Shown: positions 47,590 through 57,399 of the stretch, piece by piece
How positions within the stretch are numbered: the first letter of the stretch is position 1
How the letters are laid out: every line of letters begins with the position of its first letter
DNA from: Rhabditoides inermis
Lineage: Eukaryota; Nematoda; Chromadorea; Rhabditida; Rhabditidae
Assembly (NCBI GenBank): GCA_963966185.1
Contig: CAWZYM010000293.1
Span: 1,017,001-1,081,000 of the forward strand
DNA length: 64,000 nucleotides
Reading direction: 5' to 3'
Notes under the pieces: generated by a model
Seen by the model: only the letters and a program-made list of their open reading frames with translations
Databases searched by the model: none
Told to the model about the DNA's origin: nothing
Position numbers and translations under genes: made by a program

Positions 47590-48810
47590 TCAAATTCCCA
47601 TACGTAGGTTGCGAAACACATGTAAGCAGAGGAGACGAGTATCTATTGTGTATTGTTGTTTGTAAATTAGTATCTGGGTTGTTTGTTTTTTTTGGCTTAC
47701 CTGCACGATCAGAGTCCTCTCTGTTTGTTTCGGTGCCAGTTTCATTACTTTCAAAGCTATGATAATGCCTGAAGGTATAAAGAAGCGTACAATCAATCAA
47801 TCAATCAATCGTTTATTGATTGATTGATTGCTAAAAAATGCTAAAAAAAAAAATCAAAGAAGAAGAAAGAAGCGTACGTTACTGTTAAAATGATTTACCT
47901 ATACTAAAAGGAAGGCAACCGAAAGATCCAACAAAGTTGCTGGCGTGATCAATATTCTGCAATGGTCAATATTCTGCATTATGTTCTTCTCTCTCTCCCC
48001 CCCCCTCTCCCCCCCCTCTCTCACTCCTATCTCTCTCTCCTCTCTCTCTCCTCTCTCACTCCTCTCTCTCTCCTCTCTCTCTCTCCCTCTAATTCTACCT
48101 GTAACAATTGTCCCCACTCGCTTTGATCGTATATGGCTTTCATTATCGCTGGACGAATCTCGTATTTCGTACCTAAAATAAAAAGAAAGTAGAAAAGTTC
48201 GTAGAAAAGCTAAAGTTTACCTTTAACAATCATGCTCAACTGATGTAAGACGAGTACAATGCAACAGGCTATGAGAGCACACTGAAATACCACTTCGTTC
48301 TCTCTCTCTCTCTCTCTCTCTCACCAGGGAACACCTCTCTATGGTTATTTGAACGTCGATTCTTCTCGCGAATACCGTATACGTGAACTGATGAGCGGAT
48401 AGCAGAAGGGAGAAAAGGATCATTCCAAGCCACGACATACCCATTAGGGGAGACTAATCATTATTAGAGCATAAAAGAGAAAGCGGAAAAAAATAACGAC
48501 ATACCAAGAAATAGTAGATTTCCTGACTCTCAACAACTATTAACATCGATAGTTCTACGTGAAAAATCAGTTGTATAGTATTAAAAACGGCGATTACTGT
48601 CATTATTATGGTACTCATCAAATGCCAATAAGCTCGTGACGACTTCATCGCTAATATCTGAACAATCTCAATTTTATAAAGCGTAGCATTTGCACTAACA
48701 ATAAACATTGTGATATTAAGTGATAGCATAACTGCTGTGATAACTAGATAAATGATACCAATGATAAAACATTCTTTTCTCTCTTCTGAGGTAGAACAAC
48801 GCAACGCCAT
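47590..48810 (-). CDS. Serpentine-receptor-like membrane protein (srt/srx-like), short
   Basis: Seven exons on the minus strand: 48810-48505, 48453-48325, 48281-48221, 48172-48099, 47956-47899, 47768-47701, 47673-47590; 780 nt, 259 residues. Hydrophobic segments: CFIIGIIYLVITAVMLSLNI, LMSTIIMTVIAVFNTIQLIF, FLSPLMGMSWLGMILFSLLL, CALIACCIVLVLHQLSMIV and NFVGSFGCLPFSIGIIIAL. The third resembles TM3 of nematode srt/srx chemoreceptors. Five clear helices and 259 residues are short for this class (about 330), and the last exon is not membrane-like, so it may be truncated. The acceptor of exon 5 is duplicated (17-bp tandem repeat, 47951-47980); the upstream acceptor would shift the frame to an early stop. 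Exon 2 ends directly in a (GA)n tract on the coding strand. Confidence 0.6.
47788..47830. repeat. CAAT/ATTG tetranucleotide hairpin
   Basis: Five CAAT units, a short GTTT spacer and four ATTG units form a foldable inverted microsatellite in an intron. Next to it, 47836-47868 repeats 47530-47557 (AAATGCTAAAAAA, then TCAAAGAAGAAGAA) in direct orientation. Confidence 0.7.
47988..48090. repeat. CT/CCT-rich tract
   Basis: Pyrimidine-rich microsatellite in the intron before exon 5 of the receptor-like gene. Confidence 0.9.
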
Positions 48811-50820
48811 TTGTGAATTCTGATATTCTGAACACTGTTATGTTGTACGATAAGCATATTCACAACTGTGATGTTTATTTTAAACGACTGGAAACAATGA
48901 TGAAGCAAAACGTATAAATTCCATGTTCTTTTAAACTGATATACAAAAGTTATGAATGCATGCATTGTTGTTGCGTGTATCTGCGAGTGCAAGCATATAC
49001 GAAAGTTTTATAAACGATATAGGGATATAGCCTATTGTCACGCGAGTAGATAGGAAATTAAAGGAAACATAACAGCTGATAGATAGAGTCATACTTGCCG
49101 GAAAATCAAAGTGAGGTCTGTTCTTCCTGTTTTGCCAATGAATGAAGTTGAAGTGAGACGAATGTATTGAATCATGTGAAAATTTATAATAAAAAAAACT
49201 TCACAGGAACGTTTTTGTCAATGCAATGTGCCAATGTGAAAACGTGGCGATTGGAGATCAGCACCCCCGAATAGGCGGCTACTAAAAACAATTGAATATA
49301 CCATTTTTTTTCGTGAAAATTGACTCCAAGCGGACTTGGGCGGTACTAGACTATGGATGCATCAGAGTCTAAAGATGACGTATCTTGAGATGGTCACTCT
49401 CGGGCGGGGCTAACGTGATGCACACCGTCTTCGTCGTAAACACGTGTAGTGGCAACGCGGGAGAGTGCCAGAGAATGGCTGTTTTGGATGCCGCAACCGG
49501 TATTGGTTTCACGAATCATACTCATAGGTCATAGATCTTACAAAGTGATATTCTAACAAATAACACACACACTAATTTAGTATATTGTAATAGGACAAAG
49601 TAATCGTGTATGACTTGGGACTACTTACACATCAAAACAAACGGGCTGCGCTGCGCGCCGCAAACCAATTTGTGTTTAAAAACGTTGCACAAACACAGCA
49701 CAATTCTTTTAAAAGGACTCTCGTAAAAATAGTGTTTGTATTCCCGACGTAATGTATAGAAGCTCATGCATTGTATCAATCACAATATAAGTGAACAAAC
49801 CTTCCTCCTTCCTCCGCCGAGATCGAAACTTTATTATGTAGAATCAGGGGATGAAAAGCATCGCCAACAGCGCGTACAAACAGTACTGCTGTTACTAGCA
49901 CTATACTTTACCCTTTTTACGTAAATTACATTGCCGTCGGTGATTGTATTAGAGAAAAATTCGGATTCTGATAAAAGATATGTATGGAAAACATCGGCTT
50001 TGAAGATGGTAATCCATTCATTCCATTCAACTAGGTTTTAAAAGCACATAAATCTGGTATGGTTGAATGTAGCTTCGCAAACATGGGGCGGTCTCACATT
50101 TTTGGCGAAATGTAGACTAATGTGAAATATGTGGAACCGCGTTATCAGCGTAATCTGTAAGCTGTTATTCCTCCATTCACGCCCAATCAATCACTTTCAC
50201 ACGAGATAATGATCGATATAATGAGGGGCGAGCGATACGTGTAAGAGTTATATAAGACGACTCCAACAATTTTTTGCCATTTCGAACACATTATTTCGAA
50301 ATGCTCGATCCATGGTTAGACCGAAATTCTGACAGTTTGCTGTTGGGATGTGATCATAGACGTTTCAAAAAGTAATCAAGATCGAAATGAGCTCATCAAA
50401 TGTTGTTTTCCGAGAGCTGGCTGTTCGGGCCGGAATTGTACTTTGTGCTGATCAAACGAAAGAAAACTGATCGGTCGGTTAATTGAAGAGCGTGCAGTCC
50501 TTCTCATTTCGATACCTTGACCAACATTTCACCTGGATGGTCTCGTGTCTTTGAAACCCGTTCTTTCCCGTTCTATACCTTTTTTTAAATTTCGTGATTT
50601 CGTGATTTTATATTTGTTTTATTTATCTATGAAATCATGATATTCTCGAGACAATTCGTCGTAAATCTCCTCTTCCTTCCCTAATTGACAAAATTGTATG
50701 ATTTTTGTATGAATTGTACGGTTTAATTACCCAAGTTTGAGGTTGCTGATGGCTCTTCTCGGTCTGTCTTCATCGGGTGTTTTTCGTCAACTAACTTTCA
50801 CTATGTTGTCTACTATTGTA
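48811..50820. other. Intergenic, no gene seen
   Basis: AT-rich sequence without spliced frames. 49640-49800 holds a GC palindrome-like stretch (GGGCTGCGCTGCGCGCCG) followed by a diverged arm of MITE family A (TCTTTTAAAAGGACT). Nothing else recognised. Confidence 0.5.
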
Positions 50821-50870
50821 ATTAGAGAGGGCGCGCAGCGCCCTCTCTTTTGGCTTAGGATAGGGCTCGG
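50821..50870 (-). mobile_element. Helitron-like 3' end with hairpin, copy 3
   Basis: The same hairpin as copy 2 (50824-50848) ending CTAA before a host T on the minus strand. The adjacent TTTTGGCTTAGGATAGGGC is diverged from copies 2 and 4. Confidence 0.45.
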
Positions 50871-51169
50871 TCGTGTCCGGTAACGCTGACTCTCTCCCGA
50901 AAGCGTACTCTCTCGGCGTTTTCTGCCCGTGTTCTCCAACTCGCACTTTGAGTGTAGTTCGCCCCGCCGCCGCCAGCGTCTAATTCGCGCCGGGTTTGCG
51001 TTGTTTTGGGTCCGCCAACTATAACCAGGAGAAAGAGCGCAGTAGGGGCGACTCCGAACGGTAGTGAGAAAATATGTGGGGAAAACGTTTTGTGAAATGT
51101 AACGGCGATCCGAAACGTAACGTGTGATCTGTGGTACATGAGAGTAAGAAGAGAGAGAACGGCCGAGAG

Positions 51170-51275
51170 TTTGTGTTAGTATTTGTAAACGTTGATAGAA
51201 GAGCAGAAAATATAAAGAGACAGAGAGAGAAGGGCAGAAAGTGAGAGAGTGAGAGAGTGAGAGAGAGAACAGTGT

Positions 51276-51314
<39 letters not shown>

Positions 51315-51360
51315 AACAGTGAAAGAGAGAGAAGGGACGAAGAGAAGGAGAGAACAGAGT
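51170..51360. repeat. GA-rich tract
   Basis: Purine microsatellite that explains the Ser-Leu-rich frames on the minus strand. Confidence 0.9.
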
Positions 51361-51454
51361 GAGTGAGATATAGTAGTTTTTGATAAAATCCATATGAATA
51401 TTCATAATTCAGCACATATTCAAAATTTCTATGAAATTTAACAAAAGGACATAT

Positions 51455-51770
51455 ATTTGATTTAAAAAGTACTTGCGTAAACAAATGAACTTTGTCTTGT
51501 CCCAATGCAGCAAAAGCACATGCATAAAGCGTTTACAAATACTAACACAAACCTGCGCATAACGGACAGTGGACACTAACCGATGAAATATAACAACAAA
51601 TGAATAACAGATTAGAGAGAGAGAAGACAGAGAGAGGAGAGAGAGAGAGAGAGAGAGAAGAGAGAAGCGCAGGTTTGTGTTAGTATTTGTAAACGCTTTA
51701 TGCATGTGCTTTTGCTGCATTGGGACAAGACAAAGTTCATTTGTTTACGCAAGTACTTTTTAAATCAAAT
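51455..51770. mobile_element. MITE of family A, third copy
   Basis: Near-perfect inverted arms of 104 bp (51455-51558 and 51667-51770), outer end ATTTGATTTAAAAAGTACTT. The short loop contains a GA microsatellite. Confidence 0.85.
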
Positions 51771-51939
51771 AACTCTTTCTGCTCACATTGTCGTCCCCAT
51801 CCGGCCTGTGACCTACAATGATATCGATTATATGCGTGTCCACAGTGTGTCCACAGCCCCCTCTCATCCCCAGTTGACGTCACCCTATAGAATTGCTCAC
51901 TCGCGACTCTCTCACTTGATATCGTTGAAATTGCCTACT

Positions 51940-52150
51940 CGAAGCGATGTGTATGAATGCCCGACTAAAATACCGAATGTGAGGTGGGAGGCAAAGACCT
52001 CCCCCACCGACAAGTCAAATGGGTGTCCTTCGCTGTGTCTGAGAGAAATCCTCTGAATCAACTCAACTCAAATATGTCTGTATGCCCGACTGTGAAGCTG
52101 AATGCGAAGTGGTACGTCCCCCGCCGGCAAGTCGAATGGGTGTGCAGCAA
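51940..52150 (+). repeat. Diverged tandem repeat of about 70 bp in a possible retroelement leader
   Basis: About 51957-52026 and 52081-52144 share TATGCCCGACT, GAATG.GA, the core C.CC.CCG.CAAGTC and AATGGGTGT. Both copies code for CPT.K...N..W-like peptides, in different frames. They lie before the Cys-rich and C2H2 frames, perhaps as a 5' UTR of the element. Confidence 0.4.
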
Positions 52151-52347
52151 TGAGCATTCTACTATCACTACTATCGCGCTTGGTGTGTGCCTTTGGCGTT
52201 CGTGTCTGTGTGGTTGTGTGTTGGATTGTGGATGTACCACTGGTTCCCGCCAGTGTCCCCCTCTCCCTTCCATCCCTGCAGTACCGATCGATATTGGCTA
52301 TCACCTCATGCGAATCAACACTGATCTAGAATCCAACCCAACATCGG

Positions 52348-54601
52348 GTGAAAGGAGGAATGAATGGAAAAAAAGTGTCAACTGGAGACTATATGAAGAA
52401 AAGATGGGAAGAAATGAAGGAAACAATGAGTGACATGTTCAAAACAATGGACAGCATAGTGTACGTGAAAGAAATCACCTTTGATAAGGTCATCCTGGAA
52501 TATCATTTGCGACCAAAAGGCTCATATCTCGGACGGTGTGAATCGTGCCGGCCCGATCCTATCACTCCTACTCTTTCTCTCACTGTGGAGGAGGGGGAAG
52601 AGAATGTGGAAAAGCGAACGATTGAACAGAAAAAGGAGGGTGAAAGCCCGAAGGCAAATGCAAAAAATGCAGAGAATCATGCAATAAATGTGGCACAAAA
52701 CCGTGTACAACAACCATCCTGAAAGGAAAATGATGAATGGAAAGAAGAATGGAGAGAAACTGTGCGAATCTGCATACACACCGAGACAGGTTAACGATAC
52801 ACCTCACTCGCTCTTTTCGCAGCCTGTCCCCACGTCCGTGAGTGCGGGTGAGAGGAGAGAGAGGGAGAGGGAAGACAGAGCGCACGTAGTGAGTGCTCAC
52901 ATCAATGCAATCGATAAATCAATAATCAAGGCAGAGGCGAAGAGTGGGGTGTGTGAAGGGATCACTAGCCCTTCCATGCTCACAGCCGAATGTGAATATA
53001 CACCGCTGATAGACGATGAACCCCTATTCTTCGGAGGAGGGGATGAATTGATGACAGATGAATCGATATTGAAAAATGGAAAAATACATGTATTGATACC
53101 CGCTGCCGGAAGAGTAAAGTGCGGTGGGTGCAATGCATCGTATACATCACACCTGAGAACAAATGGCGTTGCGCTACACTACAGGCAATGCGGCCAAATA
53201 AGAAGTGCATACTGCCCATGGAAAAGCGAGTTGAATCTCGAACCGACCACGAAATCAGCAATGTACATCGTGAATGTGTGCAGAGTATGCAAAAAAGAGT
53301 TTCCTCAAATGAGGCATGCTCGAAAACATGCGGTTGAATCACACCCAGAACTACAAGGATTTGAAGAGGGACAAGAAGCCCTCAGAAAACAGCTGATGAA
53401 CGCGAAAGAAGCGATCCACAAAGAGAGAAGGCAACAGAAAAGTCAGGATGATTGTGTGGAGTCTGTGTCGGAAACGACACTGGATGCCCCTTCATCCCAC
53501 ACACAGCAAACAGCTGATCAGACAATGGCTGATGATATCACCTCTCCCCTCTCTCCGCCCGTTCCCACGGTCGTGGCAGTGAGAGAGAAGAGGAAGAGAA
53601 AGAGAGAGGACAATGCGCAGGCAAAGAAAGCCCGCATTGATCCGGGTCAGATCGATAAATCAATGACTGAGTCAGAGACATCTACTGCGCGAGAATGCGA
53701 ACATGATAGCACAATCGAAATCTCCCACTCGAGTCGCGAAAGTGTGGCGAGAGTGGAGAGAGAACTATCGGCTACACTCGAGCCTGCTCACACCTCGCTG
53801 CCAGCTGGTGTGACCGGGAGAGAAGAGAGAGAGGGACGCGCGCCCACCCAATACGAAACTCTCTCCCCCTTTGAGGGTAGAGAGGGAGACATCAATAAAT
53901 CAATGCAATCGATACCATCAATCGATGATCACACCACCCCAATGGGACACAGCCCACCGGGCGACCCGATTGTGGAAATCGAACAAGTGGAAGAGAATAT
54001 TGTACGTGAAGTGACGTCACAGAGTGACGTAAGTGCATAATCAAATGACGAGTTTCATGAAAATCAAATACAAAACGATAAGACGAAGCGGGCGTTTGCC
54101 TGTCTGAACTTCAGTGAGGGTGTTAATTCGCGAATGAGCAACCAGGCGATTCACGCATACCTTCTCACCAAATACCGAGACACCAGCACTTTCATTATCA
54201 ATCCGGCTATCGTGCGCGGAGTGATATGGAATTACAAAGCGAGTGAAATAGAAGTGCATCCGTCTATGAATGACGAGAAATATGAGAGAGTGGTGCTACC
54301 GTACCACCACAAGGAACATTGGATGCTTGTCGTCGCTGAAAAGGCGAGTGACAGAGCAATCGCATATGACCCGAGGCAACGAGAATCGATTGATTATCGA
54401 TCGAAAGCCAAACTGACGCGGCTATTAGGCAGCGAGATACAGTATGCCTGCCCCGCTAAGTACAGTAAGCAGGAGAGACATGAGATGAATTGTGGTCTGC
54501 GGATCGTATTGATTCTGGAACAACTAATCGATAATCGACTACTCTTCCACTCGGTGGGAGACCTCGAACAATTGCGATTTTCACTCCGCTACACTACGTG
54601 A
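52348..54601 (+). mobile_element. 5' part of a NeSL-like non-LTR element: C2H2 fingers and Ulp1-type protease
   Basis: The frame 52688-54040 (450 residues) carries two C2H2 fingers (CGGCNASYTSHLRTNGVALH and CRVCKKEFPQMRHARKH) and charged tails with an internal repeat (PVPTSVSAGERRERERED and PVPTVVAVREKRKRKRED). After one in-frame TAA (54038-54040) the same phase stays open to 54601 and encodes a Ulp1/C48 cysteine protease: HWMLVV with the catalytic His, AYDP, and NCGLRIVLILEQL with the catalytic Cys. Fingers plus a Ulp1-like protease at the 5' side are typical of NeSL-type retrotransposons. Endonuclease and reverse transcriptase parts are absent. The frame 52348-52722 overlaps the start. A Maverick protease is a less likely source, because the fingers are in the same frame. 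Confidence 0.65.
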
Positions 54602-54648
54602 AAACGACTGTTTTCACTCACCAGGCACAGGAAAGGGAGGATACGGCT
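54577..54648. repeat. 72-bp direct repeat, left copy
   Basis: Matches 55836-55907 with one difference. It includes the last codons and stop of the Ulp1-like frame and a small hairpin with GTGAAAACGA and GTTTTCAC. Confidence 0.9.
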
Positions 54649-57050
54649 TTATTCCGGCGGTTGCATCATATGTACATGTACAGTAACACTACTACCTGTC
54701 ATCACTGGGGTTAATGTGTGGGGCAATGGGAGGGAGGGGATCGCGCGAGCTGTTCTCCTGGGCGAGGAAGACGTCGACCCAGCTGCAGAGAGGCGGGGAG
54801 GGGACAGGGAGGGGTGAAGACGTCTGCTCCACGCGCTGACGGCGAGACTACTCTAAAAGCTGAAATAGCTGAAAATGTAGTTAGGTTATGTCTGCCTACG
54901 AAGGGCAGCTGGTGTGAGGGATGATGTGAAGTTCTGCAACGGCGGAGCAATAACACAACAATACAAGACACTGGTAGTCGTATAGGAGGCTAACCGTTTG
55001 ATTTCTAGAAGCTTGAAAACACACGTAAACGTATGTTTGTCGTCAGTGTACAGGAAATAACATATAAACACCGTATAGGATGAGTGGAGAGGATAGAGAG
55101 TGAATATGCGTTACACGCAGTTGTGTGTGAATGCGAATAGGCTCGTAGATATCATCGCCGTCGGGCGGACGAGAGTGCGTTCGCTGGGTATATCCCAGCA
55201 TCTCATTCACACAAAGCTTCACTAGTGCAAAATATCGACGTATAGCCTAGTGTAGATGAGAGCTGTATAGTATACTGATAGCAGACCCTATCATATCAAT
55301 GGATAACCCGGTCACTTCATAGCTACACTCTGGCATCCCACACTACAATATTGACATCTCTCAATGCAATATTGCTATTCTCACACCGCAGCGGTGACCA
55401 AAATGTTTCCATAGATTTTATCACGGTGAAAGGAAAGAGAGGGATCAAAACACGTTTCCCCTTCCAAACGTACAAAAACGCGTCGTACGTGAGTACCTTA
55501 CACAGCTCGAGAATGTTGTCTTCAAGACGCCGAAACCTGCAATTTATGTATAGTCTGTTTTATTCCTCTTGACCCTTCTTCTGTCCGACTTCTTCCCTCC
55601 AACCCATCATCACAATCGGTATGCCTCATCATGTACAGCTGGAATATCGAAAACCAGTGAGCGGCAAGTGTGCGTGCCCACGCCGGCGGTGGGCGGGTGG
55701 GAGTAAAAACAGCGGAGGGTGGGTGGGAATACAAAAGCCGTAGAATGGAGTGCTTGTCGCTTGCGAATTCGAAAATAGCAGCCGCGGAGCGGCCGCGTAG
55801 CGGACAGTCAGTGCGCTGGATCGCAAAAACGGAACATTTTCACTCCGCTACACTACGTGAAAACGACCGTTTTCACTCACCAGGCACAGGAAAGGGAGGA
55901 TACGGCTAGAACAAGCAAAGATCGCGAGGGGGAGGCGACGTGAGGGAACGGAGAGCTTGTATGATGTTTTGGGCAGCCTAGACAGTGCTCGGTGCCGCGC
56001 TTTCCGAAAAAAAAAATAACGCGGAGTGCGAGAAAAATAAAACAGAAGACCACAAGATGGTGCTTTCCTATGTCCTATCACGTATCACGTCACCAATCAA
56101 ACTACAAAAGACGGCCTATCCATATGCGCACTTACAAAGCAGTGAAAGTGTACGAGATTTCAGAAGATAGGAGATTTATGCATACATCGCGTACCAGGGA
56201 CGACTGACGCTCGAACGCAAACGAGATGAGAAAAAAACCCATATGCCCCTCGATGTATGTGCATACGATGTTCCAATCATATTTCCCTTCAACCACGCGA
56301 ACAGACTTTATGTACTGAACCGAAAAATAATGAAAACTTTAACATGCACTGCGTGCAGCCATGTAAAGTGCGCACGCGCCCTATGCCCTACTTCCCCCTA
56401 TCACTTGTATCAGCGACCGGGCCCGCCTCGAAAAAGCTAAAATGTCGTCCTGTAGCAATCTCACGTCTCATGGTTTCATGCGAGCTGATCTGTGCTGATC
56501 CCAACGAAACGCGAGCTGATCCCAACGAAACGCGAGAGCGAGAGTAAAGGCGCACACTGCCACCTACCACGAATACTATCGGGAAAATACTCTCATGCAA
56601 CGATACAACTCGGTGATCACCATCCCAAATCAATCAATTAACCTGGTCAATTAACATCATGTTGCATACGCTCTGACGTTGAAACAAAAGAACCGACATG
56701 TATAGAAGTCGAAGAATAAGAGTAGCACGCATCGGCGGCATACAACTAGGACGGGTACATAGTAAGTAGGTGAGCTGAACTCCCGCAGGCTCGCCGGGAG
56801 CTATGGTAGCTCGATGAAACAATTCTTCATCCGCTGCGATCATCGTCTTCGCCGGTCAGAAAACAATACGTATCGAAACTCCTAGGGTTGTATGCCACTA
56901 ATATACTCCGCATCACACAGCAGTAAACTTCCGTAGACAATCTAACGAAAGAAAAAAAAATGTCAACAACCCGCGTAACATTCAGAATAATACGAGTGTT
57001 TTGTTTATTCAGTGTTTTTTGCGGTTTATTATTTATGGTTTATCAGTAAA
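54649..57050. other. Intergenic, no gene seen
   Basis: Outside the right 72-bp repeat I find no spliced gene. 56490-56545 has a short tandem repeat (GCTGATCCCAACGAAACGCGA twice). Confidence 0.5.
55836..55907. repeat. 72-bp direct repeat, right copy
   Basis: Second copy of 54577-54648, 1259 bp downstream. The DNA between has no recognisable gene. Either a segmental duplication or an insertion bounded by long direct repeats. Confidence 0.9.
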
Positions 57051-57054
57051 ATAA

Positions 57055-57335
57055 AATGTTATTCGTGATGTTGTTTGACTCAATGTTTCAGGTATAAAAA
57101 TGTCAAAAAAATAAAACATGGAATTATTCAACATTAATTATTCAAAAATTATTCAACGTTTTGAAAGAGCAAGTTTGTGTTAGTTTTCATGTTCAAGTGT
57201 TTACGATTTGATTTTTCGAAAATTAATAATATATGCATGCGCTTTTCTTGAATCAGGTTAACACAAACAACACTTTTTACGGAAGTACTTTTAAAAGATA
57301 ATATATGTCCTTTTGTTGAATTTCATAGAAATTTT
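57055..57335 (-). mobile_element. Half copy of MITE family A
   Basis: Reverse complement of about 45108-45370: internal loop plus one arm and the outer flank TATGTCCTTTTGTTGAATTT. The second arm is absent, and the CT satellite begins about 70 bp further on. Confidence 0.75.
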
Positions 57336-57399
57336 CTCTCTCGTCTTCATACATGTAACATGTTCTTCTCTCATTATTTCATCAATTTCATTTCAAATT

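Noticed and set aside
50855..51139. 94-codon minus-strand frame
   Set aside because: No splice signals, no recognisable motif, and it overlaps the Helitron-like hairpin end.
52688..54601. Maverick/Polinton protease
   Set aside because: Polintons also encode a Ulp1-like protease, but no polymerase, integrase or capsid frames are nearby, and C2H2 fingers in the same frame favour a NeSL-type origin.
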